DNA from: Sclerotinia nivalis | Taxonomy: Eukaryota; Ascomycota; Leotiomycetes; Helotiales; Sclerotiniaceae | Direction: 5' to 3' | Length of the DNA: 64,000 bases | NCBI GenBank assembly: GCA_029531795.1 | Contig: JAPEIS010000003.1 | Span: 372,001 to 436,000, forward strand | Shown here: positions 12,795-24,632 of the stretch, piece by piece | Layout of the letters: every line of letters starts with the position of its first letter | Position numbering within the stretch: position 1 is the first letter of the stretch | Translations under genes and position numbers: made by a program | Notes under the pieces: generated by a model | Told to the model about the DNA's origin: nothing | The model's database searches: none | What the model saw: only the letters and a program-made list of their open reading frames with translations

Positions 12795-15700
12795 CTACAT
12801 CTCGAAAGCGACAGCATCCTCCAATGCCTTCAAAGCCGTGGCATTCCGCTTACAAAATACCTTGCACCACTCCTCAAGTCGTCTCGCATTGGAATCTCTA
12901 GCCTTTTCCTGGTATTCGACCACGTTGTCCAATCTGATGAAGAATCGTGATTGATCTAGTATCCTGCCTTCTACCTCGTTGGCTAGTGATGGCATGAGCC
13001 AATAATCTGCACCTTTGTGTAGATCGAGTAGTAGATAGAGTTTCTTGTCATTGGCGTTGTGAGCTGGAAGTGATTGCTTTTGGTCTACCTTCATCTCCTC
13101 CCAGTCGATTGGTTCCTCATAGGCGGTATCAATAAGAATTTTGAGCACTTCAGGTTGCATTTCCTCAATAGTGATCTCCCCGTTATGTGTCCATCTTCCG
13201 GATAGGGCGGCTTTCATGTAGTCAGAAGCACATGCCAAGACAACTTTGTGTGCAGAGAAACGAGTGTTTTCCGAGATGAGAACGATATCTATCATTTCGT
13301 TGTTTTTGCGGAAGGCGCGGAGTGTACTGATAAGTGGTTGTGCTAGTTGAGGGGCAGAACGTTCGATCGTGGGATGGTGAATTGACTCGCACCCAAGTTC
13401 TTTCAGCAACTTTTCGTATGGGTTGAGACATGGCCGAATGCACTCGAACGGGGGTGCATCAGTAGAGCTAATGAGCAAGAGATGATTGATTGGTTTCCAC
13501 GAAGACCGCAAATCCTCAAGGGTGATAGTATTGGCATCCACACCCTGTGGATTCAGCCAGAGATTTGCTCGGTTCAAGGTGGGACCATAGTTTTGAAAGT
13601 ATTTCTTGCTACGAGCGAGATGTTTTTGAAGGTGATCATATATCTCCCAGAGATCTGATAAGAAATCGGGAATATCTGCGCGCGAGATAATATTATTTGA
13701 AATCTCTACCATGTGCAGAAGGTGATTCCAAACCTCCCCAATCGATGGTTCTCCACGTCTCGGTACCTTGCTTAAAATCTCGGAAGTCGGCTCTAGAACT
13801 ACAAAGGGGGTGTTGCTCCAGCAAATTGCTGCATGTTTATCAAGAACAAGAGCAGATAGTGAGATTGTTGGGTCGCATTCTGAGATTCGATTCATGTTTT
13901 CTCGTCGATATGATGGTTCGCGAGAATTATCCTTCCGAACTAAGAAGACTGACATGTCTGCAATTCTATTCCAATCCGTATCCCTAAACTGATGTGTAGC
14001 AGAACTTGGAGTTACCAATGGCGACAAAATCGTCTTCATTGTTCTATAAATACTTGAAACTGGGTGGACCAATGTGCCGTACTCATTAGATTCTATCAAA
14101 TTTATCAATGACAGAAGACATTCTTGGTAATCGTCGATTTTGAGGCAGCCATTAACTTCCCGTCGGCGCAAACCAATCTTATTCCATAGCCAGGTAAATT
14201 CCCTGCCACAATCGTCCAGGAACTTGGATTTGTCGTGCTGGAACGCAGCTTTGAATATTTCATCATCGTGATCGAAAAGTTCAAGAGTTCGGTGCATTTT
14301 GCCAGTCGTATCCGCAGCGAGGGGAAAAGGAGTTAGTGTTTTGAACAGAGGAAAATTTTGTTCCTCCATGGTTAAAATTTTAGTCAAGGCTTTTAGGAAC
14401 TGTACATAGATATCTGCACCTATCGTTTGTAGAGTGGACGGAAAATCCTTTTGGTCATATATTCGAATCAACTCTACGGCGGTGATGGAAGTGGCTTTCA
14501 TTGCCTTGAGACATGCTTCAGCTCCGTCACAATCTACGGCCTTGAAATCAATGAAGTCCGGAAGTTTTTTGCTCCAAGGTGCCAAAAGCTCGGGTTGCTT
14601 GGTATACTTTGCACCTGATGCTGAGATGAATTTCTCCCTTGGGCTCGAAGGCATATATGCAGGCCAGATAGGCAACGATGGAAGATAATCGCGTAGGTTC
14701 TTGTGACCAGCCACTACATAATTTATGACAAGTTCTCGAAGAATCTATAGATTGAGTTAGCGAGGTAGGTTCAGCCAAAACTCGGATAATAGAAATTACC
14801 TTGATAAGATCTTGTTGAGTCACCAGTTGAGTGAACAGCCCCTTCTTGATCGAGCTCCCTTTCGACTCCAGGATTTGTAAAGCATTGATGAATCTGCCTA
14901 AAGCTTTTTTATCGGCAAAGGACTTCTCAGCATCAGCAGTGGGCCTGGGCATAAATTCTGGACTGAACCTATAGAGACCGGGGATACAATTACATAACTG
15001 TTGATGCGACGTCTCGGATGGCTCAATGATAGCTGGCAAGGTTTTCAATTCCGACATAGTATAATATTCCCAAGCACCATTACAGATTGCTTTGAACAAC
15101 GGCAGAGAGCAAAAGCTTTTGTGGTTCTTGGACAAATTATCAGTTTCAGATGAGGAAAACTTATCCCAGTAACCCCAGAAGGATTTCAACCACTCGTCTG
15201 TCTCATCATTCACGACTCTAGATCCTTGAGACTTCATGGACAGCACTTCCGGGATATGGGCAATTGTCAGGTTCATGACATTGAACATTTTGGTTTTGAC
15301 AATTTCACCTATGCGGTCGTGTGCATCGATCTCGGGTTTCAGTATAAGAACGCTCTTGGCAAAGTCAAAAAGTTTCAGTTCTGACTTTGTAACGAGGTAA
15401 TAACATCGAGTGTTCTGAGGCATTGGTGATTGAATTGGCTTTAGCTGTCCCAATGTTCCATCCGCGAGAGGGAGCAATCTGCATCCGTCTAATTCCTTCA
15501 AGTCATCTGAAGAAACATCACCGACAGGTATAACTTCATTCAGGACATTGTGGATCAGAGGAGTATCATCGACCATCGCCTTTTGGAGAAGCTCACTAGC
15601 TCTCTTGGACTTCAAGAGTTTACGTAAACCAGGACAATCCATAGACTTAGCAACAGCAATCGATCTGATATTGGTCAACATGAGAGCAGGGAAATGTGGC

Positions 15701-18700
15701 GATAGATTTGGTTCCAGGATTTGCAAAAATGGAGAAATTTGCCTCGAAAACTTTGGCTGCAGAAAATCAAAGACCGTCTGAGACATGGTCATGTTAGCTG
15801 CATCAGGATTTTCAACGCGTCGGGGAAATAATCTAGCTGAACTGTTCGGAAGCCTCTCCCAAAACGATTTGCACAACAATTCCAAACGGCGGCTCTCTTT
15901 TGGTGGCCAGAATCTGAATGCATCCAAGCCAATCTTTTCAGTCAAACCTTCCAGAAACCTGAGGTAAGCATCTGGTAATTTTTCTTCCAGCAGCCATGAA
16001 TTCCAGGCTAATCCGGCCTCATATGATTCACCTCCCGTAATGAGTGTATTCCTATCTCCAGAAAGAGAAAATGTAGCGTGTATGTGGACTGGTAACGTCG
16101 ATTCTTCAGGCAAAGGGAGAGTACTAAACAACATTGGCGTAGGTAGATCCAAAGCTTTTGTGTCCTGTTTACTTTCCGATACTACCAACGCTGCAATGCC
16201 ATACTCTAAATTCTTCCTAATTCTGGATTGGAATTCAACGCTAGGTGTCTCCTCAATCATTGAATAAACCCACCATTCATCTTTGGTCACAAGAATCTCC
16301 GTACCAACCATCTGCTTGGCAAAACAAATTGTGTAGTCAGATGTGGAATTTCTCTTCTTCATCCTCACCGACCAGAAGAGTTCTTTTGCTCCGGGTCCCT
16401 TGAAATTGACCACTTTGACTCCTTTCAAAAACAGCAGAGAAATTCGAGCTTGTGTAAAATATTGATTCAAGAGCAATCGGACTAAACTGATGCCTAGAGG
16501 CTCCTGCTTTGCTCTTAGAGGTGATTTATGTTTTCTTAATGGAAAACGGAAAATTGTCCCATCATAATGATCAGACTCAGTATCATAACCCCATAAATCC
16601 TGGAAAGGAACAAGTTGATTTAGATGCAATTGCTTGAGTTTAGAAAGCAATATCTTCACTCCCGGCTTTCGTGCCTGCCAATTATTATTGAGAGGGAGAC
16701 ACGTCTGTAAAGGATCCAAAATCAACAAGTAATCTCCAGAGAGCAAAGTCGGATTGTCTGTAAAATGAAACATGGTCTGGCTTCCTCGACCAAACATTCC
16801 GATAGCTGATTTGTCTTCTCGTTTGCTACCAAGACCAACATTCTTAAATCCGTTGAAGTCGATATCCCGAAACACTGCATCGTTATGAACTAGCAACGCT
16901 GGCCCTTGAAGATCTTTCATCTCTTCAGTAAGGAGATTATCAGTAGGATGTTGCCTGGGATCCAACATCCAGTTAACTGCTGATGCTTTGGCATCATCCG
17001 CATTTGCTAGATATTCTTTGAATGTACTTTCAATAGGATATCGATCCAGAGTAGTTGAAATGCTTGTAGTGATAGACTCACACTGTTGGAAATCCTCGTC
17101 ATCGTCATCATCATCGGCCAATTGCAGTTCTCCTTTCTTCACTCGCTCACTGATTTTCTCTATGGACAAGTTTTGTGCTGTCTGTTGAGAGATTCGCGAA
17201 TTGGTAAATCTGACTTTATCGACGATCCTGTCAGACAATAGCACTGCATCATTGTAAGCTATATCCTCCACCGGGCAGAGAACACCATCTTGATCCAGCA
17301 CTTTCAAGCCTCCTAGAGATTTCCTGGAAAATCTACTGGCCATCTTAATTGTTTCCAACAGAATTTCAATATCGGAATCTTTATAAGGATGACCGGACCG
17401 CTCGATTTGAGCTTGAACATCGAGTATGTCTTTCACTCCTGGCCTCAACCCGACATTCATGGCTTTCAAGATATCTTCGTGTATTTTCGCGAATCCCGTA
17501 TCGATATTTCCCAAGAATGGACCAAGAAGCGCGCAACCAGAGTAAAATGCCTTAGAAGCAGTAACGAATGTGCCGTTCTCCGTGAGAACAGATCGAAGTC
17601 GTTTCAATGATTCCGAGACAGCATCGATTCGAAAATTTTCTTTAAAATAGGTAAGCACGGCGTTGACAACGGCTATATCATCATTGATAATGCCATGGTT
17701 GAGTTGAGCAAGTAAGATATCGTCGGGTAGGATTGTATTCCATCCAAGGAACTTTTGCCAACGGTAAGTTATGATAAAAGAGACGATAGGGAGCCTATAC
17801 CCTGCACGCAGACGATCTTCAATACCGCGGCATTGATTTGGGCTTACCATGTCGATAGTTCCATCGGGAAAAGTAGCCGGTAACCATTTGCGATTAAGGA
17901 ATTGCTTGTGCTTTGTCGCTGTTGCTTCTGACGGGGACCAGGAGAAAGGAGTTTTCAATAGGCTCTTAGCACGGCTGTGGACTTCTTCGCGATCGACTAG
18001 GTGAGAACTATTTACGAATTTGCAGACTCGCTCGTAGATGAACGACTCATCGGCTTCCGTCCTTAACCCAAATTTCCTGAAAATATGACCATATCGCGCG
18101 TATGGTTTATCAGCAGGTAATACTTCCTCGCCACTGAAGAACACGCTCTTTAGCCATTTGTTCTCGGGATCCACCAGAGCAGAAGCGGTGGAAAACCTGC
18201 CGGTCAAATTTCCGTCGATACATTGAGTAGGTACAATTGGTAGGCTGATCATACCTGCTTGTGCTTGGGCAGACAAATCATGATAGCATTGAAGCATCAA
18301 TTCCGCAGTTTGCTCCTTCAATGATGGTGACCAAGTGCACTTTTGAGGTGACCTCCAAGCTGGGATGATATGATCTTCCAACACTCCAATCTTCGATTTG
18401 CACACACAGAGATTCTGGTAGCTAAGGATCTTTTGGATAGGAATGGTCTGCGCATCCAAAAATTGGTAGTCTTTGAATTTAGGAAGAGGAAAAATTTTGT
18501 CAGTGACCCCAATTTGAGATTTAAAAGTCTCGATACGTACCCACGGGTACCTTTAAATACTGTCAGTTACTTTCAAGCAATAATGGTGAGTATATACATA
18601 CCGACATTCTCCATCATTTCCGCACGTCAATTCTTGAAAAATTGGAAGTCTCCGCAGCTTTTGCAAATTATCATCTGTGTCTTTCGGATCAAGCTTTCCC

Positions 18701-21350
18701 TGAATAGCTCTCGCGATATGTTCAATGATGACAGTTTTGTCTTCATCGGATGCATTCTCAATAGCAACATGGGACTTCGCAAGCCATTGCAATAGGACAT
18801 GAAACATTTCCCCATTACCAACCTGCAAAGTTGAACCGGCCTGTGTGGTTTTCAACGATTCCACGAGAACTGTGTCTAGGCCCGCACGATCTGAGAGAAT
18901 TACTGGCGTACTCTGAGCTGTAGCATCTTTCCCAAGCTTTTGAATAGTATCGCCAAGTTGTCCAGGCGGTGGTATGATGGCCCAGCAATTGTGAGGTTTG
19001 ACTTTTCGGTATTTGCCGTTTGCAAGAGGAAGCAACCATAGACTGGCAATGCTGTCATTTAGAACAGCCGAATTTTCTCGTACCCACGTCCAGGTCTTGG
19101 TGACAAATGATATTTGATCGGGATCCAAAGCCGTCACGTCAGCATCAACACGAAGCTTCTTGAAAAAATATGTCATAGCATACTTTGTGAGGTCACTGGC
19201 AGAACGATGGCGGATGTGAGGATGAAACTTTGAGGTCTTCAGGCGGTTTCGTAGAGTGCTCAAGGTCGGCAGAGAAAACTGTTTCACGTCGAGATTATGT
19301 TTGGGGTCGTGTCGGAATAGTTCTGCTTCAAACTCATCGCGATGCACAAAAGCAAGATGTTCATCGATTGCACGGCATGTGCCATCTTCGAATGGAAACA
19401 ATGCTAGACCTTTTACAAAATCGGATGAGCCAAGAATGGGGAGAATATATTCCAGAATCTCTTGCCTCGTCGCTTGTGGCCAGGAGGCCACCAAATCGTT
19501 CTTGCCGCGAAGGTAAGTGCACAGAGTCCGAGGTTCAAGCGTGAGATTCAAGAAAAGCTCTTTGGCTTCCTCTCTCAATTTATCTGGTAGATAGACAACT
19601 GGAATTCGCGCGTTTGCCAATGTCAACTTTAGTGACTGTGGCTCGTTGCCGGTCGCCAACAGCCCAGAATCAGCGCCGACGTAGCCATTGACAGTGTGCC
19701 AAACCGGTAGACGCTGATTCCCAATCAAGGTCAGCACTTGAGTGAGTACGTCCTTAGATAAATTGTCAGGATCATCTGGCTTATGAGGCCAATACTTAAA
19801 CGCTGGGTCAGGTGGAGGAGATAAGGCAAGGTGACTCAACAGCTTAGTCCAAGCATGTGGAATCGAGCTGTTGAATAGGTATTGATTCCATTGCGCCGGC
19901 AATTGGTCCTGTGAGCTATGGTCCTGGGATTTATACAATCGCGCTCGGTCTGGTGAGATACTGAACAAGCCGTGAATCAGAGCCGGCTGGTTTATGGAAA
20001 TGTGCAACGGCATAACCAAAAACAAGGAACCGTTTATGGCTGGAACATTTTGTACCTGAAGGCTTGTCAGCAATGCTGCGTATGATAGTTTGATAATGAC
20101 AACATATAGGTGCAGTATGTATGGCTTAGGGGAGGAAGATATGATTTTCCGTTTCTTTCTCTGGACCGCAGTGAATTGCGGATTTTCGGAAGGGTGAACT
20201 TACATACAAGGGCACAGCTACCGCAACCCAGGGCAAGGATTTCTGAGCTATACTCCATTTACGAATCTCCTCGCTCATTGAGTTACCTTGGATACTGTGG
20301 TGAAGTAGGAAGCGCATTTCGGTTGTGGTAGTCCGGCTCTTATATCTCAGTTCCATTTCAAAGGAACAATTGAAGTCTTGAGAAGGATTCTTCAATGTGC
20401 TGATGATTGCATTATTGACTCGAGATTTTTTTCTATAAAATGGACGATGAGCAAGAATTGCTTGAGATATAAGATAAGACTTACAGCTGAACGGCTTTTG
20501 AATTCACGACTTCGATCTCGATGTGTCCTGTGATAGTTGAAATCACACTGAGTTTGAGAACATGCTTCATGAAAAGCAAACCTTCTTTTCCGAAGTCTTC
20601 GGTAAATTTTTCAAGTACATGAGCCATCTCTTGGACCGTGATCTTGCGATCGGAGATCCCACTCTCTTTTGCTTGCTCGGCTGTGCGTAAGGGCAGCCGG
20701 ACGATGGTGCCAGGAAAAGGTTGCTTTACGCTCTTCATAAGTGATTGATAAACAGTCATATGGGCTCTCAAACTTGGGTTCTCAGAGTGTTCTATGAAGT
20801 TGTAACCGTTCCCACCGCTTGACCAAGAATGATGAGGGTCCAGGATTTGCACGCGATGTCCTGATACTATAGATGGAGAGTCTGTCCAGTTGTAAACCTG
20901 CTTGTTGTTAGTGGCAGGAAACCCCAAATCTGCCATCATACATACAGAATTAAAACCTCGACCAAACTTTCCTGTGGTCGAACCATCGTCCATCTTGAGC
21001 GAGTTGCCCACTTGCGATAAGCTTTGAAAATGTTCCTTCTTGAATTTAGCATTATTGTAAGCAAGCAGGGCTGGGCCCTGATACTGAGCGAGCTTAGGAT
21101 GAAGATTTTCTGTTTCGTAGGCATTCTCATCAAGAAAGAACTTCTGCAACTTGGATTAGAGAAAACTATTCAAAAGTTCTCGAATGAGAAAGGTAGATAT
21201 ACATACCACTTCTGATGCCTGGGCATCATCAGCATTTTGCAAAAGCTCTCTGAGAACAGAGCCACCGGCAGGATAATCGCGACATATATTCTTGAGCGCG
21301 TTCAATATTGTCTGAACCTGTGGCAAGTCGAATTCCGGAGGAATATCCAT
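12795..21350 (-). CDS. sacsin-like giant protein with C-terminal BTB domain
   Basis: Sacsin-type protein of 2719 residues. Exons from the start codon: 21350-21207, 21149-20485, 20399-20204, 20055-18602, 18550-14800, 14744-12795; all five introns are 50-150 nt, GT..AG, and keep one frame. Residues about 15-270 form a GHKL/Bergerat ATPase-like module, with N-box RELLQNADDAQAS and G-box GKFGRGFNSV. A second module starts near 1320 with EYLANADDAKAS and GMFGRGSQTMFHF. Sacsin-repeat motifs of the L.P..DG type recur near 554 (LFPFEDG), 676 (LLPLANG) and 1843 (LLPLADG). A BTB/POZ fold lies at about 2550-2675, with DIVLISENTRFSAHKVVLA. An Asp/Glu run (ADDDDDDED) precedes the second module. In vertebrate sacsin this fold is linked to chaperone activity and in BTB proteins to Cul3 recruitment, so a chaperone-coupled ubiquitin adaptor is possible, but that is inference. 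The start is the first ATG before the N-box. Confidence 0.82.
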
Positions 21351-22331
21351 CCTGGACGTCGTTGCGATAATTAAATTATCCAACGGTCATGGACTGTGCT
21401 TGTTGAAGAGAAGGTAAGAAGAGGAAGTCGAGGTAAGAAAATGGAATGGGTGATGTAAATTGGTGGATTGTGTTGTTGTAAAGAGGAAGGAAGAGGGAAG
21501 AAGGTGAAGTCGTTGCAATCAATCTACACGTGAAGAAAGTGAGCAAAACAAAGGTGAATGATCGCATGGAAGAGTGAGTCGGACAGAATGGAGTTTATAA
21601 GTCAAAATTAGAATCAAAAAATTTATAAGTTATGAAAATAGGTAGCATGTAAACCAACAAATACGACCCTAAAATAGGGCGAATACTCGTTTGATGCAAT
21701 GCAAGGCTGAGATGGAGTCTGCCTTGACAAACATTCGTTCGCTTCGGGATCTGCAAGCTTTCTAATCTACAAGGCCCCTGTACCTCAACTAAGGACTTCT
21801 ATTGGATGTTCATATAGACATGGGTAGGTAGAGGTTGGCATAATCTTTTGAAGCAAACTTTGAAGAATGCCCATTGAGAAGTTCTTGACCACTTGATGGA
21901 ATCGTACTATAAATTGTTCAGACATGAATACACACCCCCTTGGCTACTTTGGCCACCCAGTGAGTACATTATGCAGTCAGTTGATCGACATAAAGAAAAA
22001 CTTTGAGTATCTAGGCCAAATCTGCGATACATATTGATAGCTTTGATGAGGTGGAGAAAGCTGTTACAAGCAGAGCGTCTTCCACTGTCAGCTGATTATA
22101 CAAGATTTCAATCAAAAGCCACGAACCTTATATCCAAGCGGCTCGGGAGTCTACCACCGGGAACGCTTAAACATTCATGTTTGCTCTATTCTACAAGCCG
22201 GAAGAGCTTTTCACTTCTACTTCCTGGATTTGAGAGGTGTGTTGAGTGGAAAACGGCCCCTGTGAATCGTTCGACTTTGAGGAGCCGGGGATGAAAAAGA
22301 GGGTTTCGAATATACTAGGGCTGCCGTCCTG
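21351..22331. other. intergenic, sacsin-like promoter and G-patch 3' end
   Basis: About 980 bases upstream of the sacsin-like gene and beyond the end of the G-patch reading frame. Purine-rich on the plus strand (CT-rich in the sense of the minus-strand sacsin-like gene) at 21400-21500. The short plus-strand frame at 22034-22294 shows no recognisable product. Confidence 0.45.
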
Positions 22332-23051
22332 TCATCCACCTCCCAGGTATCGCTCCACATCATCATTCCTATAAAACATTTCCCTCAACTTCTCCTCCTT
22401 CCTCCTATCCTTTTCGTGCAACTTCCTAACCTTCCCAGCATCAAGCTTTTGTATTTTGACCTTCTCTCTGATCTCGCCCTCCTTCGGCAGCACTACACCG
22501 ATACCCAGCTTATCATCTTTTGGTTTGGTCTTGATTGGAAATTGGATACCTTGACCCGATGCACCAAGTCCAAGGCGAGAATCGGGATCCCAACCATATG
22601 ACGAGAGATAAGTGAGGCCTTTTCTATTTCAGTCGACGTTTGAAGGGGGATGTGAATGGTTTAGACACACTTGATGTGCTAAAGAAGCCTCATGAGGTCG
22701 AGGTCTGGTAGAAGATTTGGGATTTGATATATCTGTTGAGTCGACTGCATCCTTCATAGCCTCTGGGTCTGTGGATAGTGGTAGCTTACAGACTTCGCAT
22801 ACTTCCGAATCTCCTGGATCTATAGAGTCACCCGTTGAAGTACTTTCAGGGGCCGGTGAGTCTTTCGGAAGGACTAGTCTAAGATATAAATCGCTGATAC
22901 TCTTCGCAGAACTCGCAGATGGCGTAGATTGAATTGTGGATAATGACGATGATGGAACAAATTTAACGCGTTTCCTCTTAATACCAGCTCCGAAAACTCT
23001 CTGATCTTGCAATGGAATTTCATAAGTATCTTCATCTGACATATTGTCCAT
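22332..23051 (-). pseudogene. G-patch domain protein interrupted by one in-frame TGA
   Basis: Reads as a 239-codon protein from the ATG at 23051 to the TGA at 22332-22334, but codon 141 (22629-22631) is TGA. Before it: an acidic start, a basic GAGIKRKRVKF patch, a Cys pair CEVCKLPL and HEASLAHQVCLNHSHPP. After it, in the same frame: KGLTYLSSYGWDPDSRLGLG and then GASGQGIQFPIK, a G-patch, followed by a charged Lys/Glu-rich helix ending YLGGG. These two halves belong together in the fungal G-patch proteins I recall (GPANK1-like), where the codon at this place is Arg; CGA to TGA is one transition. No intron large enough could remove the stop. Intact G-patch proteins activate DEAH RNA helicases. 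This may be a true nonsense allele, readthrough, or a sequencing error. Without readthrough, a 140-residue protein lacking the G-patch is made. Confidence 0.75.
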
Positions 23052-23390
23052 ATGAGAGTGGTAGATTGGGGTTTTGGGTTAGTTGTAGCAAAGTTTCATG
23101 TCATCGAACAATTGCAAGTGTCGGGTAGGGCTGATAGCCACAATGACGCTAACATAGCTTACGCCACAAGCGCCACAAAGCTCCGTCAGACCCAATTTTT
23201 GTCAATCTGAACAAATATGGAATTTTGTATCTCGTTGTCTTCTTCCAGCTTACCACCATTCATTCGCCCTTAGACAATTTACTTGTACATTTTTTTTCTT
23301 TTAGTCTGTTTTTTTCCTGTTGATCATAATGCCATACTGATTAACTCGCAATAACTTCACGAACAGCTCAAATCCTCCACGTCCACAGCT
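23052..23390. promoter_or_regulatory. shared divergent promoter, G-patch gene and SDR gene
   Basis: A 339-base spacer between two divergent start codons, so both promoters must lie here. It contains a poly-T/pyrimidine tract at 23290-23320, on the SDR side. No other feature is visible. Confidence 0.5.
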
Positions 23391-24632
23391 ATGCCCGTAG
23401 ATTTTGTCGCAAATGTAATATGGGGGGAGGTTACCTGGCTTCCTAGTCTTTGGACTATGGCCAAGGTAGTGCCAGTTGTTTGTGTCGTTGTTTTGGTGAA
23501 ACTCTTCTCTGCGGGAGTGAAAAATACGTCAGAGAGGAAGATGCATGGGAAAGTGGTTCTGGTGACAGGAGGGACGTCTGGGATAGGAGCTGCAGCAGTT
23601 CTAGAACTAGCATCACGAGGAGCGCAGATAGTTCTCCTCACACGCCAATCTCCATCGGATATGTTCGTTGTCGACTATATCGAAGATTTGCGGGAAAGAT
23701 CCGGGAACGAATTGATTTACGCTGAACAAGTCGATCTCTCATCTTTATATAGCATTCGGAAATTTGCTACGAAATGGATCAACAATGCACCACCACGACG
23801 ACTGGACATGATCGTACTATGCGCTGCCACACTTACTCCTCCTGGCAAACCTCGTGTTACAACAAAAGAGGGCATTGAAGAAACCTGGATGGTTAATTAC
23901 TTGGCAAATTTCCATCTTCTGAGTATTCTCAGTCCCGCAATTCGCGCTCAACCACCAGATCGAGATGTGCGAATTATATTTACAACGTGTTCGTCTTATA
24001 ATAAGAGTCCCACTGTTGGAGATGGTAGTGATGCGATAAAGAAGAAAGATTGGAACCCCTCAACAGCATATGCCAGGAGTAAGATGGCATTGATGATATT
24101 TGGACAAGCCTTTCAGAAGCATCTGGAGTCATACAAACGACCCGATGAAGCGATTATGAACGCACGAGTTATATTTGTGGACCCCGGATATTGTCGCACA
24201 CCAGGATTCAGAAGATGGTTCTCTCGGGGTACATTGTGGGGATTGGCATTATATGTCATGTTATGGCAAAATGTTTGGCTTCTGTTGAAGAGCTCTCAAG
24301 GAGGTGCGCAGGGTATCTGCTACGCCGCTATGGAAGCAGCATTAGGAAGAGGGCCTGGTGGAAAACTCATTAAAGAGTGCAGAGAAATAGATTTCGCTAC
24401 TTCTGGTATCAAAGACGAAAATATTGCAAAGAAGTTATGGGAAGGTAGTGAGAAGTTGATCGAGAGAGTTGAAAGGGAAGAAGCCGTTAAAAGAGCTTTG
24501 GAGAAGAAAGAAAAAGAGGCGGCTGAAAAGGCAAATGGAGCAAGTGAGAAACCATCCGACAACTCCGGCACTACAGGAACAGCGCCCGATAATTCTAAAG
24601 GAAAATCTAGAAGGCAGCGTAAGGCGAAGTGA
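23391..24632 (+). CDS. membrane-anchored short-chain dehydrogenase (Env9-like)
   Basis: Single-exon NAD(P)-dependent oxidoreductase of 413 residues. An N-terminal hydrophobic segment at about 22-42 (AKVVPVVCVVVLVKLF) should anchor it. The Rossmann fold begins near residue 53 with the cofactor motif TGGTSGIG, an acidic DLSSL motif follows, LCAAT replaces the usual NAG-type strand motif, and the catalytic Tyr and Lys are in YARSK. The C-terminus is a Lys/Glu/Ala-rich charged tail that ends in a basic cluster (KGKSRRQRKAK). Overall it resembles the fungal group related to yeast Env9, a lipid-droplet/vacuole-linked SDR; the substrate cannot be read from sequence. Start: first ATG of the frame. 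It is transcribed away from the G-patch gene. Confidence 0.85.
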   Translation: MPVDFVANVIWGEVTWLPSLWTMAKVVPVVCVVVLVKLFSAGVKNTSERKMHGKVVLVTGGTSGIGAAAVLELASRGAQIVLLTRQSPSDMFVVDYIEDLRERSGNELIYAEQVDLSSLYSIRKFATKWINNAPPRRLDMIVLCAATLTPPGKPRVTTKEGIEETWMVNYLANFHLLSILSPAIRAQPPDRDVRIIFTTCSSYNKSPTVGDGSDAIKKKDWNPSTAYARSKMALMIFGQAFQKHLESYKRPDEAIMNARVIFVDPGYCRTPGFRRWFSRGTLWGLALYVMLWQNVWLLLKSSQGGAQGICYAAMEAALGRGPGGKLIKECREIDFATSGIKDENIAKKLWEGSEKLIERVEREEAVKRALEKKEKEAAEKANGASEKPSDNSGTTGTAPDNSKGKSRRQRKAK

